Below are positions 8,961 through 17,802 of a DNA stretch of 64,000 nt, in pieces (position 1 is the first letter of the stretch; each line of letters starts with the position of its first letter). This DNA is from Tannockella sp964372125 (GTDB taxonomy: Bacteria; Bacillota_I; Bacilli_A; Erysipelotrichales; Coprobacillaceae), in contig CAYJPL010000003.1 in the NCBI GenBank assembly GCA_964372125.1, positions 1-64,000 on the forward strand, written 5' to 3'. Made by a program: the position numbers and the translations under genes. The notes under the pieces were generated by a model. That model had not been told where the DNA came from. It did no database searches and saw only the letters and a list, made by a program, of their open reading frames with translations.

Positions 8961-8988
8961 TTGCAATAATAGGGTGCTATGGTATAAT
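8961..8988 (+). promoter_or_regulatory. Promoter of the leuS T-box leader
   Basis: -35 TTGCAA (8961-8966), 16-bp spacer, extended -10 TGGTATAAT ending at 8988. Confidence 0.75.
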
Positions 8989-8999
8989 TAAATATGACT

Positions 9000-9227
9000 A
9001 AAATCAATGAATAGGACTAGTAATAACTGTAGTTTTTTTAGAGAGTCAGTGGATGGTGCAAACTGATAAAGCAGGTTATGAACTCACCTAGGAGATGCAT
9101 AGATGAACAGCAGTAGTTTATGTCGTACGCTTGCGTTAAAAGCAAATGAGTGCAAAGTGTTTTTTAATGCTTTGAACTAAGGTGGTATCGCGATGACAAG
9201 TCGTCCTTAGGTGGATGACTTTTTTTA
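9000..9227 (+). promoter_or_regulatory. T-box leader, leucine (CUC specifier), controlling leuS
   Basis: Contains the stem I AGAGAG motif (9040s) and GGATGGTGCAA, a specifier loop GAACTCACC with codon CTC at 9083-9085, the T-box sequence AAGGTGGTATCGCG (from 9179) whose TGGT pairs with an uncharged ACCA tRNA end, and a terminator AAGTCGTCC / GGATGACTT plus T run (9198-9227). Uncharged tRNA-Leu would stabilise the antiterminator and let leuS be read. The tRNA-Leu(GAG) at 51408-51493 has the matching anticodon and end. Confidence 0.95.
9198..9227 (+). terminator. T-box terminator upstream of leuS
   Basis: AAGTCGTCC-ttaggt-GGATGACTT hairpin (one G-U/T mismatch) followed by seven Ts; its 5' arm is part of the alternative antiterminator with the T-box sequence. 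Confidence 0.85.
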
Positions 9228-9246
9228 TTTTTAAGGAGGAAAAGAT

Positions 9247-11643
9247 ATGTCATTTGATCATAAAAAAATAGAACCATTATGGCAAAAACATTGGGAAGAA
9301 AACAAAACTTTCAAAACGGATTGTTATGATGATAGTAAACCAAAGTATTATTGTTTAGATATGTTTCCATATCCATCAGGAAATGGGTTACATGTAGGAC
9401 ATCCTGAAGGGTATACAGCTACTGACATCGTTTCAAGGATGAAAAGAATGCAAGGATATAATGTTTTACATCCTATGGGATTTGATTCTTTTGGTTTACC
9501 TGCAGAACAGTATGCGATTCAAACAGGAAATCATCCCGCAGAATTTACACAAAAAAATATTGATGTATTCAAAAAACAAATTAAAGCATTAGGTTTTTCA
9601 TATGATTGGGACCGTGAAGTTGCCACAAGTGACCCTGATTACTATAAATGGACACAATGGATCTTTACAAAACTATTTGAAAAAGGACTTGCATATGTAG
9701 ATGAAGTACCAGTTAACTGGTGTCCGGAATTAAAAGCTGTACTTGCAAATGAAGAGGTAATTAATGGACGTTCAGAGCGTGGTGATCATCCAGTAGTACG
9801 TAAACCAATGCGTCAATGGGTATTAAAAATCACTGAATATGCAGAACGCTTATTAGAAGATTTAGATACTTTAGATTGGCCAGAAGCAACAAAACAAATG
9901 CAACGTAATTGGATTGGTAAATCGGTCGGGGCAAATGTTGATTTTAAAATTGATGGTACTGATAAAGTATTTACAGTATTTACAACACGTGCCGATACGC
10001 TGTTTGGAGCTACATACTGTGTATTATCTCCAGAACATCCATTTGTAGATGAAATTACAGTTGATGCAAAAAAAGAAGAGGTTGCAAACTATAAAAAGGC
10101 TATCGAATCAAAGTCTGATTTAGAAAGAACAGAGCTTTCTAAAGAAAAAACAGGTGTATTTACTGGTGCCTATGCAATCAATCCAGTGAATAATAAAAAA
10201 GTACCAATCTGGATTGCTGATTATGTACTAGTAAGTTATGGAACAGGTGCAATTATGGCAGTTCCGGCACATGATGAGCGTGATTATGAATTTGCTAAGA
10301 AATTTGACTTAGAGATAATACCAGTATTAGCTGGTGGTGATGTAAGTCAAAGTGCTCATATTGAAGATGGAGAACATATTAACTCTGGATTCTTAGATGG
10401 TAAAAATAAAGAAGATGCAATCAAAATGATGATTGATTGGCTTGAAGAAAATAATTGTGGTTGTGCAAAAGTTACATACAAATTACGTGATTGGTTATTT
10501 TCACGTCAACGTTATTGGGGTGAACCAATACCTGTAATTCATATGGAAGATGGGACAATGAAAACTGTACCAGTAGAACAACTTCCATTAGAACTTCCAG
10601 CAACTAGAAACTTCCAACCTGCAGACACTGGTGAATCACCACTTGCAAACTGTGAAGATTGGATGTCTGTTGAAATCGATGGTCAAATTGGTCGTCGCGA
10701 AACCAATACAATGCCTCAATGGGCTGGATCATGTTGGTATTATATTCGCTATATTGACCCAACAAATAAAGAACATATTTGTGATCCTGAGTTAATCAAT
10801 AAATGGTTACCAGTAGATTTATATATCGGTGGAGCAGAACATGCGGTATTGCACTTATTATATTCTCGTTTCTGGCATAAAGTATTATATGATTGTGGTG
10901 TTGTAGACACAAAAGAACCATGGCAAAGATTATTCCACCAGGGTATGATTTTAGGCGCGAATAATGAAAAAATGTCAAAATCTAGAGGGAATGTTGTAAA
11001 CCCTGATGTTATTATTGAAAGCCACGGTGCAGATGCATTACGTCTATATGAAATGTTTATGGGACCTTTAGAAGCAGCACTTCCTTGGTCGACTAATGGA
11101 CTAGATGGTGCAAGAAAATGGTTAGATAGAGTATATCGTCTATTAATTGAACAAGATAAATTAAGCGATGAAAATGATGGTTCATTAGACAAGGTATATC
11201 ACCAAACTGTTAAGAAAGTTACAGATGACTACTTAACATTAGGATTTAATACTGCGATTTCTCAAATGATGATATTCATTAATGAATGTTATAAGGCACC
11301 AACAGTATATCGCCCATATGCATTAAACTTTGTAAAAATGTTAGCATGTATTGCACCGCATTTAGGGGAAGAATTATGGAATAAATTAACAGGTGAAGAA
11401 ACAATTGCTTATGCGTCTTGGCCTACATATGATGAAAGTATGCTTGTAAGTGATACTGTTGATTTAGCAGTACAGGTTAATGGTAAACTTCGTGCAAAAA
11501 TCACAGTTGGAACTGACTTAGATAATGAGTCGATTCAAGAAGTAGCATTCCAACAAGATAATGTAAAAGCACATGTTGAAGGAAAAACTGTTGTTAAAGT
11601 TATAGTGGTAAAAAATAAAATTGTTAATATTGTAGTTAAATAA
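9247..11643 (+). CDS. leuS: Leucyl-tRNA synthetase
   Basis: Charges tRNA-Leu with leucine in the cytoplasm. The 798-residue class Ia synthetase has the HIGH-type motif HVGH within PYPSGNGLHVGHPEGY (about residues 40-55), the inserted CP1 editing domain (about 220-410, with TTRADTLFGATY and the metal/substrate-side VPAHDERDYEFA), and KMSKSRGNVVNPD near 575-590, followed by the anticodon-binding domain and a short C-terminal domain. Length is close to other Bacillota LeuS. AAGGAGG precedes the ATG. Expression depends on the T-box just upstream; a hairpin terminator follows, so it is a single-gene unit. Confidence 0.98.
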   Translation: MSFDHKKIEPLWQKHWEENKTFKTDCYDDSKPKYYCLDMFPYPSGNGLHVGHPEGYTATDIVSRMKRMQGYNVLHPMGFDSFGLPAEQYAIQTGNHPAEFTQKNIDVFKKQIKALGFSYDWDREVATSDPDYYKWTQWIFTKLFEKGLAYVDEVPVNWCPELKAVLANEEVINGRSERGDHPVVRKPMRQWVLKITEYAERLLEDLDTLDWPEATKQMQRNWIGKSVGANVDFKIDGTDKVFTVFTTRADTLFGATYCVLSPEHPFVDEITVDAKKEEVANYKKAIESKSDLERTELSKEKTGVFTGAYAINPVNNKKVPIWIADYVLVSYGTGAIMAVPAHDERDYEFAKKFDLEIIPVLAGGDVSQSAHIEDGEHINSGFLDGKNKEDAIKMMIDWLEENNCGCAKVTYKLRDWLFSRQRYWGEPIPVIHMEDGTMKTVPVEQLPLELPATRNFQPADTGESPLANCEDWMSVEIDGQIGRRETNTMPQWAGSCWYYIRYIDPTNKEHICDPELINKWLPVDLYIGGAEHAVLHLLYSRFWHKVLYDCGVVDTKEPWQRLFHQGMILGANNEKMSKSRGNVVNPDVIIESHGADALRLYEMFMGPLEAALPWSTNGLDGARKWLDRVYRLLIEQDKLSDENDGSLDKVYHQTVKKVTDDYLTLGFNTAISQMMIFINECYKAPTVYRPYALNFVKMLACIAPHLGEELWNKLTGEETIAYASWPTYDESMLVSDTVDLAVQVNGKLRAKITVGTDLDNESIQEVAFQQDNVKAHVEGKTVVKVIVVKNKIVNIVVK

Positions 11644-11647
11644 TATA

Positions 11648-11676
11648 GGGTAAGTGAGAAAATCACTTACCTTTTT
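11648..11676 (+). terminator. Terminator of leuS
   Basis: GGTAAGTGA-gaaaa-TCACTTACC perfect stem followed by five Ts. Confidence 0.85.
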
Positions 11677-11753
11677 ATATGGTATTAAGGTGGATGAAAA
11701 TGTATAATTAAAGTAATCAGTTCAATGATTCTATGTTAAAGGGGAAATGCTTA

Positions 11754-12998
11754 ATGAATGATGTTAGTAATCGAAGTATGTTAAAATATAGTGAAGAAAT
11801 ATTGGCACTAATCAAACAGGGTTGTGATGAATTATATCATAAGTTTCATCTACCCGTTTTATTTCTAGATAAAGATGATAAAATTACTTATGAGCATTGT
11901 GCATTAGGAATAACTCCGCCACACTATGTTGATGGAAAAGAGGCGTATTTTTCAAATATATTAGTTACCCAAAATGAATTTTATCCAATGATATATAAAA
12001 CTAAAGAAGAGCTATATTATATATGTAGTAAGGTACATTATTCGAAAAGCTACTATGGTAGATACATAGTTGGACCAATAATAGATAAAGAATATGCACC
12101 GACAGAGTTAAAACTACTCTATAATAACCAAGAGTATTCTACGATAGAATATTATCAGAGTATAACGATTAAAAATATTGAAATCATTAGAATGTACACA
12201 ATACTTTGTGAAAATTTAATAAGCGATGTACTCTTTGAAGAAAACCAAAATAATTATATGTTTTTTCAAAAAAACCAACAAGAATATCAGACCATTCATA
12301 GTGAAGAAATTATACATCAAATATCGCATGAACATATAGGGTATAATATTGATAAAATTATAATTGAGTCTGTAAAGAATGGCTATCCTGAAGAAATAAA
12401 GAAATTCATAGGAGATTATTATAAATATACAGGCAGAAGAGAGCTGTTAGATACAACTTTGATGAATCGAAAGTATTTTTCCATATCATATGTGGCAACA
12501 CTTATCCAAGCATCAATAGATGGCGGTATGGACTATAATGTTGCAAGTCAACTTAATATGAAATACATTAAACTTATTGAAAATAAAGTAAGTAGCTCAC
12601 AATTAGAATCCTTAGAAATGGATGTTGCATACGCGCTTTCTTATTTTGTAAAGAATATTAAAAGAAAAGGAAATACAAAATTAATACGTGATTGTAAAGA
12701 TTATATTATAGAAAATATTTCTAGTAATTTGAAAATATATTTGATAGCTAAAAATTTCATGATAGATAGTAAGTATTTATCAAGAAGGTTTAAAAAAGAG
12801 ACTGGGGAAAATATAAAAAATTATATTAATAGGAAAAAAGTTGAAGAAGCAAAGAGGTTAATGCAGTCTACAAATATCGAATTAATTGATATTGCAACAA
12901 ATTTATCATTCAATGACCAAAGTCATTTCACAAAAGTATTTAAAGAATATGCATTGATGACACCAAAACAATATTATTTAAAGATAAAATCAAAATAA
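11754..12998 (+). CDS. AraC-family transcriptional regulator
   Basis: The 414-residue protein carries a C-terminal AraC/XylS DNA-binding domain (about 315-414) with two helix-turn-helix motifs: LKIYLIAKNFMIDSKYLSRRFKKETG and the second ending in the family signature NDQSHFTKVFKEYALMTPKQY. The N-terminal 300 residues resemble the unclassified sensor regions common in AraC regulators of gut Bacillota; no membrane segment is seen. The start chosen is ATG at 11754 with AAAGGGGA eight bases upstream. It lies just before nanE in the same direction, with a hairpin between, so it may regulate amino-sugar genes; this is inference from position only. Confidence 0.9.
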   Translation: MNDVSNRSMLKYSEEILALIKQGCDELYHKFHLPVLFLDKDDKITYEHCALGITPPHYVDGKEAYFSNILVTQNEFYPMIYKTKEELYYICSKVHYSKSYYGRYIVGPIIDKEYAPTELKLLYNNQEYSTIEYYQSITIKNIEIIRMYTILCENLISDVLFEENQNNYMFFQKNQQEYQTIHSEEIIHQISHEHIGYNIDKIIIESVKNGYPEEIKKFIGDYYKYTGRRELLDTTLMNRKYFSISYVATLIQASIDGGMDYNVASQLNMKYIKLIENKVSSSQLESLEMDVAYALSYFVKNIKRKGNTKLIRDCKDYIIENISSNLKIYLIAKNFMIDSKYLSRRFKKETGENIKNYINRKKVEEAKRLMQSTNIELIDIATNLSFNDQSHFTKVFKEYALMTPKQYYLKIKSK

Positions 12999-13001
12999 AA
13001 C

Positions 13002-13035
13002 AAAGTGGTATTTTTTACCAAAAATATCACTTTTA
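13002..13035 (+). terminator. Terminator of the AraC gene
   Basis: AAGTGGTATTTTT-TACC-AAAAATATCACTT, a 13-bp stem with one G-U pair, followed by a short T-rich stretch. Candidate -10 TATAAT for nanE follows at 13041-13046. Confidence 0.65.
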
Positions 13036-13100
13036 TACAATATAATTACTGATTACTACTGTTACTATGTAGTTATAAATAATATTAATGGAGGAAATCT

Positions 13101-13853
13101 ATGAAGACAAAAGATAAAACAAAGCGAGATATTTTAGAAAGTATGAAAGGTGGATTAATTGTATCATGTCAGGTGCAACATGATGATCCTATTTATAGTG
13201 ATGATATGGTAGTAAAGATGGCACAAGCATCAATTTGGGCTGGAGCAGTAGGGATTCGTGCTAATTCACCCGAGCAAATCAAGCAAATAAAAGAAGTTTC
13301 TAAGGATTTACCAATTATTGGATTATGGAAAGTATGGCATGATGATACGGATGTATTTATTACACCTACCATGAAAGAAGTACGAGCGATATGGGAAGCA
13401 GGGGCACAAATTATAGCACTTGATTGTACAGCGCAAATCACTCATGAAGGAACACAGGCTTGGGATTTAATTAAAGAAGTAAAAAAAGAAATTCCAGAAG
13501 CTATAATATTTGCTGATGTATCAAATTATGACGAAGCAAAAAGAGCTATAGAAAATGGTGCCGATATCGTAGCACCAACACTGTATGGTTATACCAAAGA
13601 AACTGCTCATATTGAAGAACCGGATATGCGTGAGTTTGCAAGAATGTGTAGAGATTTTAAAGATGATGCATATGTTATGATGGAAGGACACATCTATACA
13701 CCAGAAGATGCTATGAAATGCATTTTCTTAGGTGCTCACAGTGTTGTTGTTGGAAGTGCAATTACACGTCCGCATTTAACTGCTAAAAGATTCGTTGATT
13801 TATTAGGTGGCTACCAAGATAACTGGCGTGATGCTGAAAAAGCAAAACACTAA
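13101..13853 (+). CDS. nanE: N-acetylmannosamine-6-phosphate 2-epimerase
   Basis: Converts N-acetylmannosamine 6-phosphate to N-acetylglucosamine 6-phosphate, feeding sialic acid and ManNAc carbon toward NagA and NagB. The 250-residue TIM barrel has the NanE hallmarks GGLIVSCQ near residue 16, GAVGIRAN, IIGLWK, the catalytic-lysine strand region, GADIVAPTLYGYT, and the phosphate site GAHSVVVGSAITRP near 213-226. GGAGG precedes the ATG. It stands alone: no nanA, nanK or transporter genes are adjacent. NagB at 40505 would use its product after deacetylation. Confidence 0.93.
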   Translation: MKTKDKTKRDILESMKGGLIVSCQVQHDDPIYSDDMVVKMAQASIWAGAVGIRANSPEQIKQIKEVSKDLPIIGLWKVWHDDTDVFITPTMKEVRAIWEAGAQIIALDCTAQITHEGTQAWDLIKEVKKEIPEAIIFADVSNYDEAKRAIENGADIVAPTLYGYTKETAHIEEPDMREFARMCRDFKDDAYVMMEGHIYTPEDAMKCIFLGAHSVVVGSAITRPHLTAKRFVDLLGGYQDNWRDAEKAKH

Positions 13854-13860
13854 TTATATA

Positions 13861-13895
13861 AAAAAAGAGATTACGTAAGTAATCTCTTATTTTGT
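13861..13895. terminator. Bidirectional terminator between nanE and the P-type ATPase
   Basis: AAGAGATTAC-gtaa-GTAATCTCTT stem, with an A run upstream and T-rich sequence downstream, serving both convergent genes. It overlaps the ATPase stop codon. Confidence 0.8.
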
Positions 13896-16466
13896 TTTTG
13901 AGTAGCTTATTGCTTTGAAAACTTGAATTATTATGCTTGGTGTAATAGCAGCAAGTAATATAACTCCATAATTTGTTAACGATAATGGTTCAATACTAAA
14001 TAAGCTATGGAAAGATGGGATTAAGATAATAGCGTTAACTAGAATAAATCCAACAATGTATGCATAAATGCTATATACATTTATTTTTAATTTCCAAATA
14101 GGTAAATGGCTACGGCAGTTAAATCCGTGTAATAATCTTGCTAAGCTTAATGTTATGAATGCCATTGTAGCAGCAAGATGGGCACTTGTTTGTAAACCGT
14201 AGAAATAACTAGCGATAGTACATCCAAAGATAACAAATCCCTCAAATGTAATTTTAGCAACCGTATTTTTGTTTAAGATTGAATCTTTAGATCCACGAGG
14301 CTTTTGTTTTAAAATAGAATCATTTCCAGCTTCCATACCAATTGCGATTGCAGGCAGAGAGTCAGTGATTAAATTAATAAATAATAAATGTACTGCGTGG
14401 AAAGGAGTTGGAAGTGCTAAAAGCGAAGTTAATAATACACACAATATTGCAGAGAAATTACCTGATAATAAGTATGTAATAGCATTCTTAATATTTGTAT
14501 ATACATTACGTCCTGTAATGATAGCTTTTACGATTGTTGAAAAGTTGTCATCTGTTAATATCATACTAGCAGCATCTTTAGAGACTTCACTACCAGTAAT
14601 ACCCATTGCAACACCAATATCACTATGTTTAAGAGCAGGGGCATCGTTTACACCATCTCCTGTCATTGCAACTATTTCACCACGTGATTGCCATGCTTTA
14701 ACAATACGGATTTTATGTTCCGGGGCAACGCGAGCATATACACTTATTTTAGGAAGTAATTCTTGAAGTTTGGTATCATCCATTGTTTCAAGTTCTTTTC
14801 CTTCCATACAAATATCACCTTCACTGTAGATACCAATTGTCGTTGCGATTGAACGAGCAGTCACAACATGGTCACCAGTAATCATAATTGGTTTTATTCC
14901 AGCAATTTTACATTTTGAAACAGCATCTTTACTTTCGAGTCTTGGTGGGTCCATTAATGAAACCATACCAATAAATATTAAATCATTTTCATCTTTAAAG
15001 TCGATACTCGTACTTTTAAATCTTTTATAACCAAATGCAAGTACGCGTAATCCTTCATTTGCAAATGCCTCATTTTGTTTTAAGGCTTTATCAATGTCTT
15101 CTTGTGTAATTTCTTTTACTTCTTGATTAATCAAAATATGAGTACAACGTTTAATAAGTTCATCTGGAGCACCTTTGGTGTAAATGTGATTTTCACTTGC
15201 AACTGACATTAATTTTCTTGTTGAATCAAAAGGCAACTCTAACTTTCTTGTAGTAGTGATTTCATATTGAGCAGTTGTATTGTAACGTAAAAATAAATCA
15301 AGTAAAGCAATCTCTGTAGGATCACCAATACGCTGGTTTTTGTTTATAATTGCATTATTACAAATAACACAAGCTTTTAATAATGTTCCATCTTCGCGAT
15401 CTGTATGATCCAAATGCTCGATTTTTAATAATTTATGCTCATTATATATATCAATAGCAGTCATTTTATTTTGAGTCAGTGTACCTGTTTTGTCAGAACA
15501 AATAATAGAGACACAACCTAAACTTTCTACCGCATTTAAGTTTTTAATGATAGCATGCTCTTTTACCATTTTTTGAGTAGAGATAGATAAAACAATTGTT
15601 ACTATTGAACTTAGTGCCTCTGGAATAGCTGCTACCGCAAGTGCAACTGCAATCATTACTGCATCTATTACAGGAACTTTGGATATAAATACATTTAGAG
15701 CTAAGACAATTAATGAAATAATAACAATCCCAATAGATAATTTGACTGAAAAATCATCTAAGCTTTTTTGTAGTGGGGTTTTCTTTTCTTTGGTATCGTT
15801 TAATAATGAGGCAATCTTACCAATTTCTGTTTTCATAGCAACAGCTGTAACGATATAACGTGCAGTACCATTGGTAACAAGACCACCTGAAAAAACCATA
15901 TTTACTTGATCACCAATGACAACATCATCATGTAGAATTTCTGTATTTTTATCTACACTATTTGATTCTCCAGTCAGAGCGCTCTCATTGACTTGTAAAT
16001 TACTTGTATGAATTAAACGTCCATCACCTACAATTACATCTCCGGCTTCAATTTGTACAATATCTCCAACGGTAACCTCTTTTGAGTCTACCTCAACCAT
16101 TATTCCTTCTCGGTATACTTTAGCTTTTGGACTAGATAAATCCTGTAAGCTTGCAAGTGATTTTTGTGCACGAATTGTTTGTACAGTACCTAAAATTGCA
16201 TTAATTGTAATAACTACAAAGATTACAGCTGTACTTTCGTATTCACCACTAATTGCAGAAACGATACCTGCGGCTATTAGGATAATAACTAATAAATCTT
16301 TAAATTGTTTAATGAATATAGTGAATGCAGAGTCTTGTTTCTCGCTAAGTATTTCATTCAAACCATATTTTTCCTGATGCTCTTTAACTTGTTGGAGTGT
16401 TAATCCATTTTCATTACTATCAACTTGTTTTAAAACTTCTTGTTGATTCATTTTATAAGCTTTCAT
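13887..16466 (-). CDS. P2-type cation-transporting ATPase, probable Mn2+ (or Ca2+) exporter
   Basis: The 859-residue membrane pump has all P2-ATPase parts: actuator motif TGES (165-168), M4 ion-site motif PEALS (282-286), phosphorylation site DKTGT with Asp325, nucleotide domain segment KGAPD, hinge MTGDGVND, and C-terminal membrane helices M5-M10. Homology alone points to the Ca2+ (SERCA/PMCA-like) group. The gene is preceded by a yybP-ykoY riboswitch, which senses Mn2+; related pumps under this switch (Lactococcus YoaB, pneumococcal MgtA) are linked to Mn2+/Ca2+ efflux. Mn2+ export is therefore my preferred reading. AAGGAGGA precedes the ATG. Confidence 0.92.
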   Translation of the reverse strand: MKAYKMNQQEVLKQVDSNENGLTLQQVKEHQEKYGLNEILSEKQDSAFTIFIKQFKDLLVIILIAAGIVSAISGEYESTAVIFVVITINAILGTVQTIRAQKSLASLQDLSSPKAKVYREGIMVEVDSKEVTVGDIVQIEAGDVIVGDGRLIHTSNLQVNESALTGESNSVDKNTEILHDDVVIGDQVNMVFSGGLVTNGTARYIVTAVAMKTEIGKIASLLNDTKEKKTPLQKSLDDFSVKLSIGIVIISLIVLALNVFISKVPVIDAVMIAVALAVAAIPEALSSIVTIVLSISTQKMVKEHAIIKNLNAVESLGCVSIICSDKTGTLTQNKMTAIDIYNEHKLLKIEHLDHTDREDGTLLKACVICNNAIINKNQRIGDPTEIALLDLFLRYNTTAQYEITTTRKLELPFDSTRKLMSVASENHIYTKGAPDELIKRCTHILINQEVKEITQEDIDKALKQNEAFANEGLRVLAFGYKRFKSTSIDFKDENDLIFIGMVSLMDPPRLESKDAVSKCKIAGIKPIMITGDHVVTARSIATTIGIYSEGDICMEGKELETMDDTKLQELLPKISVYARVAPEHKIRIVKAWQSRGEIVAMTGDGVNDAPALKHSDIGVAMGITGSEVSKDAASMILTDDNFSTIVKAIITGRNVYTNIKNAITYLLSGNFSAILCVLLTSLLALPTPFHAVHLLFINLITDSLPAIAIGMEAGNDSILKQKPRGSKDSILNKNTVAKITFEGFVIFGCTIASYFYGLQTSAHLAATMAFITLSLARLLHGFNCRSHLPIWKLKINVYSIYAYIVGFILVNAIILIPSFHSLFSIEPLSLTNYGVILLAAITPSIIIQVFKAISYSKTK

Positions 16467-16492
16467 ATAAATCCTCCTTGTTATAAAAAAAT

Positions 16493-16603
16493 GACGAGTC
16501 GTTAAAGAATATCTTTAACGAGTCTCGTCTTTAAGAGTGGCCAGAATGAAATCATTCGGGTATGTTGGCCAGTTCGCATATTACTATGTGACTACTCCCT
16601 CAT
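16493..16603 (-). promoter_or_regulatory. yybP-ykoY (Mn2+) riboswitch with overlapping terminator
   Basis: On the minus strand the leader shows the family's conserved blocks in order: GGGAGTAGT, CCAACATACC, TGGCC, and AAGACGAGAC. The last block is one arm of a terminator: GACGAG-CGTTAAAGA pairs with TCTTTAACG-CTCGTC (16493-16529), followed by a T run on the minus strand at 16484-16491. Mn2+ binding should sequester that arm and turn on the ATPase. Confidence 0.88.
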
Positions 16604-16610
16604 AAAAAAC

Positions 16611-16639
16611 ATTATAAACGGCATTTAATTTGATGTAAA
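16611..16639 (-). promoter_or_regulatory. Promoter of the riboswitch-ATPase transcript
   Basis: On the minus strand: -35 TTTACA (16634-16639), 17-bp spacer, -10 TATAAT (16611-16616), placing the start a few bases before the riboswitch. Confidence 0.8.
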
Positions 16640-16753
16640 GAATAAATTTTATATTCAAGTATCAATGAATAATAAATAGTATAATTCTATTCTTATGTAC
16701 TTATTATACACTAAAAGAGATATAAGATATTATATTTTTATAACTGACAAAAG

Positions 16754-16786
16754 AAAAAAGGTAAAAGTTTAAGCTTTTACCTTTTT
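16754..16786 (-). terminator. Terminator of rpsD
   Basis: AAAAAGGTAAAAG / CTTTTACCTTTTT stem with a 6-base loop and T run on the minus strand, 18 bases past the rpsD stop. The 16640-16753 gap shows nothing else. Confidence 0.85.
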
Positions 16787-16803
16787 GAAATAGAATGTTA
16801 ATT

Positions 16804-17409
16804 CTATCCTTTTCTGTTGTAGTACTCAACGATTAATGATTCATTGATTTCTTGGTTTAATTCACTTCTTTCAGGGAAACGAGTTAATTTACCAGTTAAT
16901 TTATCAGCATCAACTTCAACGAAAGCAGCTACATGATTTCTAGCTTCTAAGCTTGTTTTGATGATTTCTAAGTTTCTTGATTTTTCTTTAACTTCAATAA
17001 CATCACCAATTTTAACTGTGAATGATGGGATATCAGTTTTGATTCCATTTACTAAGAAATGACCATGGTTAACTAATTGTCTTGCAGCTCTTCTAGTTGG
17101 TGCGAATCCTAAACGATAAACTACGTTATCTAATCTTGATTCTAATAAACAGAAGAAGTTATAACCGTGAATACCAGTCATTTTACCAGATCTTTTGAAT
17201 GTGTTATGGAATTGTTTTTCATTAACACCGTACATATGTCTTACTTTTTGCTTTTCAGCTAATTGTAAACCATACTCAGTTTGTTTCTTTCTTTTTTGAC
17301 CATGTTGTCCTGGAGCATATGCTCTTTTATTTAATTCTTTCCCGTTCTCTAATGTTGAAAATCCTAAACGACGAGATAATCTCCATTGAGGTCCTGTGTA
17401 ACGTGCCAT
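16804..17409 (-). CDS. rpsD: Ribosomal protein S4
   Basis: Primary 16S rRNA-binding protein of the 30S subunit, and an autogenous regulator in many bacteria. The 201-residue protein starts MARYTGPQWRLSRRLG and has the S4 RNA-binding domain at about 95-155 (LESRLDNVVYRLG, RRAARQLVNHGHFLVNG) and ends in YYNRKG. No Zn-finger cysteines are seen in the N-terminal region, so it is the Zn-free form. GGAGGACG precedes the ATG. It is a single-gene unit, with a leader of about 160 bases, consistent with S4 feedback control as in Bacillus. Confidence 0.98.
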   Translation of the reverse strand: MARYTGPQWRLSRRLGFSTLENGKELNKRAYAPGQHGQKRKKQTEYGLQLAEKQKVRHMYGVNEKQFHNTFKRSGKMTGIHGYNFFCLLESRLDNVVYRLGFAPTRRAARQLVNHGHFLVNGIKTDIPSFTVKIGDVIEVKEKSRNLEIIKTSLEARNHVAAFVEVDADKLTGKLTRFPERSELNQEINESLIVEYYNRKG

Positions 17410-17572
17410 TTGCGACGTCCTCCTATTGTTTTATTTGCATAAAACAATAACAATCATAGTTTCTAAACAAGTGTGTTTATATTAAGTATTTCACCTTGCA
17501 GCAGGTTACTTTACATACGTTAGTTATAAACGCGGATTTCTTTAGGCTATGTGCTGCTATCATTTGTTGCTA
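17410..17572 (-). promoter_or_regulatory. rpsD 5' leader, candidate S4-binding RNA
   Basis: From the predicted start near 17570 to the ATG is an untranslated stretch of about 160 bases with complementary pieces such as GCAGCACATAGCC and AACCTGCTGC, and ATTGTTTTAT / ATAAAACAAT near the ribosome binding site. The latter would form a hairpin next to the start. Autoregulatory S4 leaders of this position are known in Bacillota; I could not align this one to the Rfam consensus by eye. Confidence 0.5.
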
Positions 17573-17576
17573 TATC

Positions 17577-17605
17577 AATATACATCAAAGATGCGATAAA
17601 GTCAA
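17577..17605 (-). promoter_or_regulatory. Promoter of rpsD
   Basis: On the minus strand: -35 TTGACT (17600-17605), 17-bp spacer, -10 TATATT (17577-17582). Confidence 0.75.
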
Positions 17606-17751
17606 CATAAATCGTATGTATTCACTATATACAACCACAATATTTGTATTTATATTTTTTTGAATGTTTATATTTGCTTTTTACTACATATCGTTTAGTA
17701 AATTCTATAATAAGTTAGAGTGCTTTGTGCTTAATTTATAATCTGGAATGA
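17606..17751. other. AT-rich spacer between divergent rpsD and DUF3783-like gene
   Basis: No reading frame, hairpin or known motif beyond the flanking promoters could be supported here. Confidence 0.4.
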
Positions 17752-17778
17752 TTGACAAATGTGATAAGTATTGATAAT
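17752..17778 (+). promoter_or_regulatory. Promoter of the DUF3783-like gene
   Basis: -35 TTGACA (17752-17757) and -10 GATAAT (17773-17778) with a 15-bp spacer. It lies inside a possible longer reading frame that opens at a TTG, which argues for the shorter start at 17803. Confidence 0.6.
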
Positions 17779-17802
17779 GTTATTGTAAAAGTGAGGTATA
17801 CT

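Noticed and set aside
14269..14766. 165-codon plus-strand frame inside the P-type ATPase gene
   Set aside because: Antisense shadow of a strongly conserved protein; no ribosome binding site or recognisable domain.
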